Of a stretch of 64,000 bases of DNA, positions 1 through 7,258 are shown piece after piece. Source of the stretch: Solwaraspora sp. WMMD1047 (GTDB lineage: Bacteria; Actinomycetota; Actinomycetes; Mycobacteriales; Micromonosporaceae). The notes below the pieces were generated by a model. The model did not search any database. It saw nothing but the letters and a program-made list of their open reading frames with translations, and was not told the DNA's origin. The first letter of the stretch is position 1; every line of letters begins with the position of its first letter. A program made the translations under genes and the position numbers. The DNA lies in NCBI RefSeq assembly GCF_029626155.1, contig NZ_JARUBL010000001.1:7530501-7594500 (forward strand), given 5' to 3'.

Positions 1-229
1 GCTCTACGCGGAGGTGGACCGCTGGTGCCAGGTCCTGCTCGACAAGAGTCCGCGCAGCCTCCGGATCGCGAAGATCTTCATGAACCACGGCTCGGACGCG
101 GAGTACAACACCTACATCGCCGGCAGCGAGATGCTGGCCATGACGTACGGCGACGAGGAGAACCTGGAGGGCGTCAACGCGTTCCTGGAGAAGCGTCCGC
201 CGGACTACCGGAAGTTCCGGCGGGCCTGA
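1..229 (+). CDS. Crotonase-family protein, C-terminal fragment (MenB/BadI-like)
   Basis: The reading frame is open at the left window edge, so only the last 75 or so codons are present. The tail has the pattern of the MenB/BadI branch of the crotonase superfamily: a segment around SPRSLRIAK, then a GDEENLEGVNAFLEKR stretch and a C-terminal PPDYRKFRRA, much like the end of naphthoyl-CoA synthase or 2-ketocyclohexanecarboxyl-CoA hydrolase. These enzymes close or hydrolytically open rings on CoA thioesters. The active site lies outside the window, so the reaction cannot be assigned. An aldehyde dehydrogenase gene begins one base after its stop codon, so the two are probably co-transcribed. Confidence 0.7.
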   Translation, partial: LYAEVDRWCQVLLDKSPRSLRIAKIFMNHGSDAEYNTYIAGSEMLAMTYGDEENLEGVNAFLEKRPPDYRKFRRA

Positions 230-230
230 G

Positions 231-1667
231 GTGGCCGACGTTTTCGTCGGGGGCCGGGCGGTCCCCACCGGTGGCGGAGAGCCGATCGAGGTACGGAATC
301 CGGCGAACGGCCGGATCGTGGACGCGGTGCCGGACGGCGGAGCCGACCTCGTCGACCGGGCGGTCGCCGCCGCCGGCGCGGCGTTCGCGGCCTGGCGGCG
401 GGTGCCGGGCGCCCGCCGCGGCGACCTCCTGTACGAGGCCGCGAACGCGGTCGAGGCGCAGATCCCCGAGCTGGCTCCGCTGCTCACCGCCGAACACGGC
501 AAACCGCTGCACGAGTCCACGATGGAGCTGGCGCGGTTCGTGAAGAGTTTGAAGCACTACGCCGGGCTCGGGCGCAACCTGCCGGGCAGGTCGGTGGCGG
601 ACCTGGACGAGGAGAGCACCGGTATCGTGCTCACCCGCCCGCTCGGCGTCGTCGGCATCCTCGTCCGGTGGAACTACCCGGTCACGCTGCTCGGCAAGAA
701 GCTCGGGCCGGCGCTGGTCACCGGCAACACGGTGGTCGCCAAGCCCGACGAGTCGACCCCGCTGACGACCCTGCGGATCGCCCAGCTGATGCACGCGGCC
801 GGCCTGCCGGACGGGGTGTTCAACGTCGTCACCGGCTTCGGCGAGAGCACCGGCGCCGCCCTGGTCGACCACCCCGACGTCGCGAAGATCGCGTTCACCG
901 GTTCCAATCCCAACGGCGAGCGGGTGATGGCCGCCGCGGCCGGCCGGCTGGCCCGGGTCACCGCCGAGCTGGGCGGCTCCGATCCGCTCATCGTCGACGC
1001 CGACGCCGACATCGCGGCGGCGGTCAGCGCGGCGAGCTGGGGCCGGTTCTTCAACTGCGGCCAGGCGTGCCTGGCGGTCAAGCGGGTCTACGCCCACGAG
1101 TCCGTCTACGACGAGGTGGTGGCCCGGCTGGTCGAGAAGACCCGCAAGCTGGTCGTCGGACCCGGCGACCGGCCCGGGGTCACGGTCGGGCCGATGCACG
1201 GCGAGCGGGTCCGTGCCCGCCTCCTCGACCAGCTCGCCGGCACCCTCGCCGGTGGCGCGCGGGTGGTGGCCGGCGGCGAGGTGCCCACCGGCGAGCCGTT
1301 CGACGCCGGCTGGTTCATGCAGCCCACCATCGTGGTCGACGCCGGCCACGACGCGCCGGTCGCCACCGAGGACACCTTCGGGCCGGTGCTGCCGGTCTGG
1401 CCGGTCGCCGATCTCGACGAGGCGATCGCACTGGCGAACGCCTCCCGGTACGGCATCGCCAGCTCGGTCTGGACCCGGGACCTCAACGCCGCCCTGCACG
1501 CGGCCCGCAGTCTGCACAGCGGCTACGTCTGGGTGAACAGCCGGACCCGGGTCTACGACGAGCTGCCGTTCGGCGGGGTCAAGCAGAGCGGCTACGGCAA
1601 GGACCACGGCCCGGAGGCGCTCGACTTCTACCAGGACGTCACGTCCGTGGTGCTGTCACCCGGCTGA
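231..1667 (+). CDS. NAD(P)-dependent aldehyde dehydrogenase
   Basis: This 478-residue protein has the usual length of the aldehyde dehydrogenase superfamily and would oxidise an aldehyde to an acid or semialdehyde product in the cytoplasm. The general-base glutamate is Glu246 in ELGGSDP, and the catalytic cysteine is Cys280 in GQAC; their 34-residue spacing matches the classical 268/302 pair. The N-terminal Rossmann region has the WNYP and TVVAKPDE motifs, and the C-terminal segment has PFGGVKQSGYG. The start is GTG, one base after the preceding crotonase stop, implying translational coupling. Its 3' end overlaps the convergent PrpD gene by 29 bp. The substrate is unknown. Confidence 0.9.
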   Translation: MADVFVGGRAVPTGGGEPIEVRNPANGRIVDAVPDGGADLVDRAVAAAGAAFAAWRRVPGARRGDLLYEAANAVEAQIPELAPLLTAEHGKPLHESTMELARFVKSLKHYAGLGRNLPGRSVADLDEESTGIVLTRPLGVVGILVRWNYPVTLLGKKLGPALVTGNTVVAKPDESTPLTTLRIAQLMHAAGLPDGVFNVVTGFGESTGAALVDHPDVAKIAFTGSNPNGERVMAAAAGRLARVTAELGGSDPLIVDADADIAAAVSAASWGRFFNCGQACLAVKRVYAHESVYDEVVARLVEKTRKLVVGPGDRPGVTVGPMHGERVRARLLDQLAGTLAGGARVVAGGEVPTGEPFDAGWFMQPTIVVDAGHDAPVATEDTFGPVLPVWPVADLDEAIALANASRYGIASSVWTRDLNAALHAARSLHSGYVWVNSRTRVYDELPFGGVKQSGYGKDHGPEALDFYQDVTSVVLSPG

Positions 1668-3009
1668 ACACGTCCCGGTCCAGGTCGGCCTCCTCCAGAT
1701 GCCACAACGCGTCGAGCAGGTCGGCGCAGCGGTCGACCCCGAGCACCGGCTCGACCAGGGATCGGAACTTGGCCGCCAGCCGCTCGTCGCTCATCCGGTT
1801 GCCCGGCGTACCCAGGGCTTCCCGGACCTCGCGGGTGTGTTCCCGGCCGTCGGCGGTCCGCACGGTCAGCACCCCGCCGAAGCTGGTCCACCGGCGCTGC
1901 TCGACCTCGGGGTGCACGTACAGCTCGATCCGCCCGGCGAGCGCGGCGAGTTCGGGGTCGTGCAGCTCCGCCGGGCCGACCGCCCTTAGCCGGTCGGCCC
2001 CGTGCCGGGCCGCGACGGCGAGCGCGAACCGCATGCTGAACTGCGCGCCGAGGGCGTCGTCGGGCACCACGATGGTGCCGACCGCCTCCACGGTCACCGA
2101 GCTGACCCCGACCCGCATGCCGGCGATGTCGGCGAAGCCGAAGCCCTGCTCGGCCATCAGCTCCTCCAGCGCCTGCAGCGGGGCGTGGATGCGGTACTCG
2201 GCGAAGTAGCCCTTCGGGCCGGCCCCGTCGATCATGAAGCTGGCGCCGAGGTCGGAGACGAGCCGGTCGACGTGGGCACGGTCCGCGAAGGCTTCCAGGA
2301 AACCCCGACGCCCTTCGAGTACGGCCAGCGGCCCGGTGAGTCCGTGCTGGGCGAAGTACGCGGACCGCACCCCGGCCACCGCGCCGATCGCCGTGTGGAT
2401 CCGCTTCACCGAGCCACCCGACTCGGTGTACTCCATCTGCCCGCCGCTGTGACTGCCCGCGATCGCCAACGCGTGTCGGGTCTGCTCGGCCGTCAGCCCG
2501 AGCATCCGGGCGACACCGGCGGCCGACCCGAACGGCCCGGCCGATACCGGGGTGTGGTGGTGCCGCTGCATCAGCAGCGGAAAGCCGGCCCAGGCCACCC
2601 GGAGCAGGACCTCGTAGCCGACGACGGTCGCGGTCACCACGTCGGCGCCCCGGGTCACCCCGGCCGCCTGGGCGGTGGCGAGCACGGCCGGCACCACCAC
2701 GGCGCCGGGATGGACCCGGACGCCGGGGTGGGCGTCGTCGATCTCGTTCGCCGCGCCGAACGCGCTGTTGACGAACGCCGCGTCGTCGGGCCGCAGCCGG
2801 TCACCGTCGGCCAGCACGGTCGACGGCCCGACACTGCCCAACGCCAGGGTCGTCGCCCGGACCTGCCGCGACCAGGGCAGGTGGGCGGAGCCGAGCTGGC
2901 AGCCGAGCTGGTCGAGGATCAGGCCGCGGGCGTGCGCCCGGGTCGCCTCGGGGATGTCGGTGTCGCGTACCGCGTGGGCGAACTCGGCGAGGGTCTTCGT
3001 CTCGTGCAT
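1639..3009 (-). CDS. MmgE/PrpD family protein
   Basis: This 456-residue protein belongs to the MmgE/PrpD family, which includes 2-methylcitrate dehydratase and cis-aconitate decarboxylase. Family hallmarks are the N-terminal helical block with LILDQLGCQLGS, the central segment NSAFGAANEIDDAH followed by VHPGAVVVPAVLA, and the late motif IHAPLQALEELM. Members eliminate water or CO2 from hydroxy-acids, but many in catabolic clusters are uncharacterised, so methylcitrate is not assumed here. It is the last gene of a minus-strand run: SDR, then an alpha/beta-barrel protein, then this gene, with a 15-bp gap before it. A second MmgE/PrpD paralogue lies at 21.6 kb. Confidence 0.85.
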   Translation of the reverse strand: MHETKTLAEFAHAVRDTDIPEATRAHARGLILDQLGCQLGSAHLPWSRQVRATTLALGSVGPSTVLADGDRLRPDDAAFVNSAFGAANEIDDAHPGVRVHPGAVVVPAVLATAQAAGVTRGADVVTATVVGYEVLLRVAWAGFPLLMQRHHHTPVSAGPFGSAAGVARMLGLTAEQTRHALAIAGSHSGGQMEYTESGGSVKRIHTAIGAVAGVRSAYFAQHGLTGPLAVLEGRRGFLEAFADRAHVDRLVSDLGASFMIDGAGPKGYFAEYRIHAPLQALEELMAEQGFGFADIAGMRVGVSSVTVEAVGTIVVPDDALGAQFSMRFALAVAARHGADRLRAVGPAELHDPELAALAGRIELYVHPEVEQRRWTSFGGVLTVRTADGREHTREVREALGTPGNRMSDERLAAKFRSLVEPVLGVDRCADLLDALWHLEEADLDRDVFSRVTAPRT

Positions 3010-3024
3010 CAGGTGGTCTCCGGG

Positions 3025-3573
3025 TCAGGTCGCCCGGCGGCCGCCGTGGGCGAACCCGGGTCCGGTCGGGACGAACATGGTGGCCAGCTTGCGTCGGTGA
3101 TGGGCCCGGATGCTTATCGACCAGTCGGTGTGTGAGGCGCGCTGCCAGACGGCGGTCTGCCGCACACTCGGACAGTCCAGGTAGTACACCGCCAGGTAGG
3201 CGCGCACGTCCGCCGAGGCGTTGGTCGCCCGGTAGCGGCGGGCACTGCGCACCCCCGGCACGCGGGACAGGTTGGCCACGTGATCGTTGGTGTACCAGTC
3301 GTTGAACTCGTCCTCGGCGGCCGGCTCGACGTCCATCCGGACGAGGTAGAGAAACGGGGCGTCGGTCACCGGGGCGGCGCCGACGTCGATCTCCGCCACC
3401 AGATAACGCTCGACCGGCGTACCGATCGGTGCCACCGCGTCGGACGGGTCGAGCCGCAGGGTGGTGTGGGTCTGGTCGACGGCCGCCCAACCACCCGGCG
3501 CCGACCCGCACGCGGCCTCCCACTCGGCGCAGACCAGCTCCGGCGCGGCGGCGACCTCGATGACCGCTACCAC
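3025..3573 (-). CDS. Dimeric alpha/beta-barrel (EthD/DUF4286-like) protein, hypothetical
   Basis: The protein has about 182 residues. Its second half carries a ferredoxin-like dimeric alpha/beta-barrel pattern: the strand LYLVRMDV, then DEFNDWYTNDHVANLSRVPG, then a SARRYRA strand. This pattern is typical of EthD/DUF4286 proteins found beside degradative oxidoreductases. I chose GTG at 3573 because it falls just after the upstream SDR stop, with a purine-rich GGGTGA in front; an ATG at 3600 would give a 23-bp overlap and an atypical Cys/Gly/Pro-rich start. The enzyme role is unknown; such proteins may bind hydrophobic intermediates. It sits between an SDR and a PrpD gene in one operon. Confidence 0.65.
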   Translation of the reverse strand: MVAVIEVAAAPELVCAEWEAACGSAPGGWAAVDQTHTTLRLDPSDAVAPIGTPVERYLVAEIDVGAAPVTDAPFLYLVRMDVEPAAEDEFNDWYTNDHVANLSRVPGVRSARRYRATNASADVRAYLAVYYLDCPSVRQTAVWQRASHTDWSISIRAHHRRKLATMFVPTGPGFAHGGRRAT

Positions 3574-3577
3574 CGGC

Positions 3578-4306
3578 TCACCCGGCCCGCAGCATGCCAC
3601 CGTTGACGCTTATCACCTGGCCGGTCACGAACCTCGCGTCCGGGCTGGCGAAGTATCCGATCGCGCTCGCCACCTCGTCGGGGTCGGCGAACCGGCGCAT
3701 CGGGTGCATCTTCAGTCGCTTCTGGATGCCGTCCTCGGAGATCATCGACCGCATCTGGTTGGTCTCGGTGCTGCCCGGGCAGACCACGTTGACGGTGATC
3801 CCGTAGCGGGCCATCTCGACCGAGAGCGACTTCGCGAAGCCGATCAGCGCGGCCTTGGCGCCCGCGTAGACGGCCTGCCCCGGTACGCCCGCCCGGGCCG
3901 CGTCCGAGCTGACGTAGACCACCCGGCCGGTCCCGGCCGCCACCATCTCGGGCAGCAGCGCCCGGGTGATGTCGAGGCTGGCGACGAAGTTCAGGTCGAT
4001 CACCCGGTGCTGCTCCTCGGGCGTCATGTCGAGGAACCTCTTGTCGGGGGTGCCGCCCTGGTTCGCCACCACCACCGCCGGCGCCCCGAGGTCGGTGCCG
4101 ATCCGGGCCGCCACCTCGGCGATGGCCGCGCGGTCGGTGACATCGCAGGCGAGGCCGAGCGCGCCGGGCAGCTCCGCGGCCGCCTTCCCGGCCAGGTCGG
4201 CGTCGATGTCCAGCACCGCCACCCGGCACCCGCTCGCCGCCAGCCGCCGGCAGGTCGCCAGACCGATGCCCGAACCGCCGCCGGTCACCACCGCTACCCG
4301 CTCCAT
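3578..4306 (-). CDS. Short-chain dehydrogenase/reductase (SDR)
   Basis: This is a classical SDR of 242 residues. It has the cofactor motif TGGGSGIG near residue 8, the NNAG-equivalent VVVANQGG, the active-site Tyr/Lys in YAGAKAALIGFAKSL, and the late PGSTETN segment. It would interconvert a hydroxyl and a carbonyl group using NAD(P), probably on a CoA or ring intermediate. It is the first gene of the minus-strand operon ending in a PrpD gene. Its upstream region (4307-4475) is a divergent promoter shared with a flavoprotein gene and carries a 20-bp tandem repeat and a palindrome. Confidence 0.88.
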   Translation of the reverse strand: MERVAVVTGGGSGIGLATCRRLAASGCRVAVLDIDADLAGKAAAELPGALGLACDVTDRAAIAEVAARIGTDLGAPAVVVANQGGTPDKRFLDMTPEEQHRVIDLNFVASLDITRALLPEMVAAGTGRVVYVSSDAARAGVPGQAVYAGAKAALIGFAKSLSVEMARYGITVNVVCPGSTETNQMRSMISEDGIQKRLKMHPMRRFADPDEVASAIGYFASPDARFVTGQVISVNGGMLRAG

Positions 4307-4326
4307 GACCCCACCTCACTCCGTTT

Positions 4327-4386
4327 GATCGACTGCCACTGCGTCGGATCGACTGTCACTGCGTCGGATCGACTGCCTACTGAGTA
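4327..4386. repeat. Three tandem 20-bp units in a divergent promoter
   Basis: Units start at 4327, 4347 and 4367 and share the 5' part GATCGACTGCC. The first two differ by a single base; the third diverges in its second half. The array lies 20-80 bp upstream of the SDR start at 4306, so it could be a multi-copy regulator site, but no binding protein is known and it could be a neutral duplication. Confidence 0.6.
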
Positions 4387-4425
4387 ACACCCGGCCCGGG
4401 CCCGGGCACGCGTCCGTTCTGCGCA

Positions 4426-4444
4426 CCGGAACCACGGGGTCCGG
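4426..4444. promoter_or_regulatory. Imperfect palindrome upstream of the flavoprotein gene
   Basis: CCGGAACC and GGGTCCGG face each other across a 3-bp spacer, with seven of eight pairs matching. It lies 31 bp upstream of the chosen flavoprotein start. Operator function is inferred from the symmetry and position only; in DNA this GC-rich chance palindromes are common. Confidence 0.3.
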
Positions 4445-4475
4445 GCCCGATCCGGTGGCGGTAGGACTGGAAACC

Positions 4476-5888
4476 ATGCGAAGAGTGGCGGTGTTCGGTG
4501 CCGGCCTCGCCGGCCTGACCGCGGCGGTCACCGCCGCCGAGGCGGGCGCGGAGGTCACCGTCTTCGAGAAGTCGGCGGTGGTCGGTGGCGCGTTGCTGCT
4601 CTCCGGCGGGCTGATCTGGAGCGTCGCCGACCTCGACGCGGCGCAGGCCGCCGCGCCGGAGGGCAACCCGCTGCTGCAGCAGCTCGTCGTCGAGCGGCTG
4701 GCCGCCGACCGGTCCTGGCTCGCCGGGTTGGGGGTTCGATTCACCACCCCGGCGGCGAGCCCGGAGCTGGCCCACGGCGGCTGGAGCGCGGTCACCGGCG
4801 AGCCGGGCATCGAGGGCCTCGGGCAGCAGGTCGAACCTTCCCAGGCGGTCGACGCCCTCCGGCGCCGGCTGGACGAGCTGGGCGGCACCCTCCGCCTGGA
4901 GTGCGGGCTCGACTCGCTGCGTACCGCGAAGGGTCGAGTGGTCGGCGCCCGGGTCGCCACCGCCGCCGGTGAGCTGTTCGACCTGGACGCCGACGTGGTG
5001 GTCCTGGCCACCGGCGGTTTCCAGGGCAACCCCGAACTGCTCGACCGCTACGTGGCGCCGGCCGCCCACCTCTACCTGCGTACCCACGGCTGGAGCACCG
5101 GGGACGGCCTGCTGGCGGCGACGGCGGCCGGGGCGGCCGTCTCCGGCGGCATGGACACCTTCTACGGCCATGCCATGATCGCTCCGCCCGGCCGGTTCCG
5201 CCCCCGGGACTTCGGCGAGGTCACCCAGGGGTACGGGCAGGGCGCGGTGGCGCTCGATCTGACCGGTCGCCGGTTCACCGACGAGTCGGCGGGCACCGGC
5301 GAGGAGCAGCTCTGCCAGCGGCTGGCGCGCCGCCCGGAGGGTCGCGGCTTCTACCTGCTCGACCAGGGCATCGCGGGGCTGGCCCGCACCCCGGGCAAGG
5401 CGGTCACCGGGGTGGTGCTGGACCGGGCCCGGTCGTACGGCGGATCCGTCCTGGTCGCCGACTCGATCGCCGCGCTCACCGACGCGCTCGCGGCGGTCGG
5501 CGTGCCGGCGGCGGCGACCCGGCAGACCCTCGCCGAGTACGACCGGCTCTGCGCGGGCCAGCCCGCCGCGCCCGGCAGCCCGGGGCGGTCCCGGTTCCGC
5601 TTCCCGCTGCGGCAACCACCGTTCTACGCGGTGGCGGTCAAGGCCTCGATCACGATGACGCTGGGCGGCCTGCTCGTCGACGACGAGCTCCGGGTGCTGC
5701 GCCGGGCGGCGTCCAGCTCGCCGATCGCCCAGTCGGTGACCGAGCTCGCCGACATCCGGCAGGTGCCGATCGGCGGGCTCCTCGCGGCCGGCGCCGATGT
5801 CGGTGACATCAGCCGCGGCGGCTATCTCGGCGGGCTGGCGACCGCGTTGACCACGGGACGGGTGGCCGGTCTCGGCTGCGCGGGCTGA
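4476..5888 (+). CDS. FAD-dependent oxidoreductase (FAD_binding_2; fumarate reductase/KstD-like)
   Basis: The protein has about 470 residues, with an N-terminal FAD-binding Rossmann motif VFGAGLAGLTAA followed by the acidic strand end VTVFEK. The SGGLIW segment and the mid-protein ATGGFQGNPELL are typical of flavoproteins of the fumarate reductase / 3-ketosteroid delta-1-dehydrogenase superfamily. The C-terminal GGLLAAGADVG and RGGYLGGLATAL complete the FAD site. Such enzymes introduce or reduce C=C bonds next to a carbonyl. I took ATG 4476, which begins directly at the first beta-strand, over GTG 4455. It is divergent from the SDR operon; the substrate is unknown. Confidence 0.85.
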   Translation: MRRVAVFGAGLAGLTAAVTAAEAGAEVTVFEKSAVVGGALLLSGGLIWSVADLDAAQAAAPEGNPLLQQLVVERLAADRSWLAGLGVRFTTPAASPELAHGGWSAVTGEPGIEGLGQQVEPSQAVDALRRRLDELGGTLRLECGLDSLRTAKGRVVGARVATAAGELFDLDADVVVLATGGFQGNPELLDRYVAPAAHLYLRTHGWSTGDGLLAATAAGAAVSGGMDTFYGHAMIAPPGRFRPRDFGEVTQGYGQGAVALDLTGRRFTDESAGTGEEQLCQRLARRPEGRGFYLLDQGIAGLARTPGKAVTGVVLDRARSYGGSVLVADSIAALTDALAAVGVPAAATRQTLAEYDRLCAGQPAAPGSPGRSRFRFPLRQPPFYAVAVKASITMTLGGLLVDDELRVLRRAASSSPIAQSVTELADIRQVPIGGLLAAGADVGDISRGGYLGGLATALTTGRVAGLGCAG

Positions 5889-6017
5889 ACCGACCCGGGA
5901 CGCCCGCCTACCCGCGCCCCGGCCGACCGTGCCGATGGACGGACCACGGCTCTGCCCTGGCCAGCCGGCTCGTCGCAGAGTGGGGAGATGGACCGGCCAG
6001 TGGATGAGGAATCGTGG

Positions 6018-6326
6018 GTGACCGCCTGCAGCGTGGACGAGCTGCCCCCCGGCGAGGTGATACAGGTACCGACCACGCCGCCGATCGCGGTCTACAACGT
6101 CGACGGCAGCTTCTACGCGACCGACGACACCTGCACCCACGAGGTGTCGTCGCTCGCCGACGGATATGTCGACGGCGACGTCATCGAGTGCGCCTATCAC
6201 TTCGCGAAGTTCTGCATCCGCACCGGCTCGGTGCTCTCCTTCCCGGCGACGGTACCGCTGGGCACCTACCGAACCCGGACTGTCGACGACACCGTGCAGG
6301 TCGATGTCGCCAGCCGGTCGACCTGA
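6018..6326 (+). CDS. Rieske [2Fe-2S] ferredoxin
   Basis: This small protein of about 102 residues is a Rieske-type ferredoxin. The cluster ligands are Cys39 and His41 in CTH and Cys58 and His61 in CAYH. Proteins of this size pass electrons from a flavoprotein reductase to a ring-hydroxylating oxygenase; the nearest such oxygenase in the window is encoded at 9.4-11.3 kb. I chose GTG 6018 because a GAGGA sequence lies seven bases upstream and the protein then starts, as usual for the family, just before ACSVDELPPGE. An ATG at 5988 would add ten residues but has no spaced ribosome site. No ferredoxin reductase gene was seen nearby. Confidence 0.85.
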   Translation: MTACSVDELPPGEVIQVPTTPPIAVYNVDGSFYATDDTCTHEVSSLADGYVDGDVIECAYHFAKFCIRTGSVLSFPATVPLGTYRTRTVDDTVQVDVASRST

Positions 6327-6346
6327 ACCGGTTGGGAGACCTTGCC

Positions 6347-7126
6347 GTGCTGACCGCCCTCGAACCACCCCGCCGTTCGGCCGACACCTCGACGAGCGTC
6401 GGCAAGGCACTCTCCATGCTCGATGCCTTTCTCGGCTCCTCCACCACCTCGCTCGGGGTCAGCGAGATCGCCCGGCGGGCCTGCGTGGCGAAATCGACCG
6501 CCCACCGGCTGCTGATCGTGCTGGAGTCGCACGGCCTGGTGCGGCGGATCGGTGACCGCTGGCTGCCCGGTACCCAGCTGTTCCGGATCGGCAACGCGGT
6601 CTCGATCTGCCGGCCGCACCGGCTCCGCGACCAGGCGCTGCCCCACATGCAGCACCTGTACGTGGAGACCCACGCGATGGTGAATCTCGCCGTGCTGCAC
6701 CAGGCGCAGGTGCTCTACGTGGAGAAGCTCGCCTCCCGCGAGACCATCGACAGCCCGGCCACGGTCGGCGGCTGCCTACCGATCCACAGCACCGCGCTCG
6801 GCAAGGCGATGCTCGCGCACTCCGGCCCCGACCTGTTCGACTCCGTGGTGGCCGGCGGCCTACGGGCCCGCACCACCCGGACGATCACCTCCGGCGCCGT
6901 GCTCGCCGGCGAGTTGGCTCAGATCAGGCGGGTCGGCTTCGCGCTGGACCAGCAGGAGACGAAGGTCGGACTGGTCTGCGCGGCGGTGCCGATCCTGCGT
7001 GAGCGACGCGTGGTCGGGGCGATCTCGCTCTCGCTCGACGTGCGCCGAGGGCTACCGCAGCAGCACGTGCCCCGGCTGCGCCGGGTCGCCGAGGCGATCG
7101 CCGGCTCCCTGCTGGTCGACGACTGA
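6347..7126 (+). CDS. IclR family transcriptional regulator
   Basis: A 259-residue regulator. The N-terminal winged helix has LGVSEIARRACVAKSTAHRLL, and the C-terminal IclR effector domain has YVEKLASRETIDSP and the conserved TALGKAMLA. GTG 6347 is preceded by GGGAG eight bases upstream, twenty bases after the ferredoxin stop. IclR proteins usually bind a pathway metabolite and control adjacent catabolic operons. It is strongly similar along its length to the IclR gene at 26.6 kb, so the two are paralogues. The stop codon falls inside the first unit of a tandem repeat array. Confidence 0.9.
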   Translation: MLTALEPPRRSADTSTSVGKALSMLDAFLGSSTTSLGVSEIARRACVAKSTAHRLLIVLESHGLVRRIGDRWLPGTQLFRIGNAVSICRPHRLRDQALPHMQHLYVETHAMVNLAVLHQAQVLYVEKLASRETIDSPATVGGCLPIHSTALGKAMLAHSGPDLFDSVVAGGLRARTTRTITSGAVLAGELAQIRRVGFALDQQETKVGLVCAAVPILRERRVVGAISLSLDVRRGLPQQHVPRLRRVAEAIAGSLLVDD

Positions 7127-7223
7127 GCCGAAACCGGCGCGACTGAGCCGAAACCGGCCCGCACGAGCCGGAAACCGACGCGCACGAGCCGGAAACCGAC
7201 GCGCACGAGCCGGGAACCGGCGT
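7121..7223. repeat. Minisatellite of five 20-21 bp units overlapping the IclR stop codon
   Basis: Units begin at 7121, 7141, 7161, 7182 and 7203 and share an ACGAGCCG/ACTGAGCCG core followed by AAACCG. The first two units each contain TGA, the first being the IclR stop. The array fills most of the gap between the convergent IclR and acyl-CoA synthetase genes. It looks like slippage-driven duplication of the gene end; no function is evident. Confidence 0.75.
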
Positions 7224-7258
7224 CGGCGCAGCCGGCGGCAACGAACGAGCGGGGGCGG

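Noticed and set aside
174-1607. Long open frame opposite the aldehyde dehydrogenase gene
   Set aside because: It is antisense to a gene with complete catalytic motifs and encodes a low-complexity Arg/Gly/Asp-rich product without recognisable domains, the usual high-GC shadow.
1639-3009. Naming the PrpD protein as 2-methylcitrate dehydratase
   Set aside because: No methylcitrate synthase or lyase genes are present and the family is functionally broad.
5988-6017. ATG 5988 as ferredoxin start
   Set aside because: Its purine-rich sequence touches the start codon with no spacing, while GTG 6018 has GAGGA seven bases upstream and fits family length.
7121-7223. Repeat array considered as CRISPR
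   Set aside because: Units are directly adjacent with no spacers and no cas genes are present.
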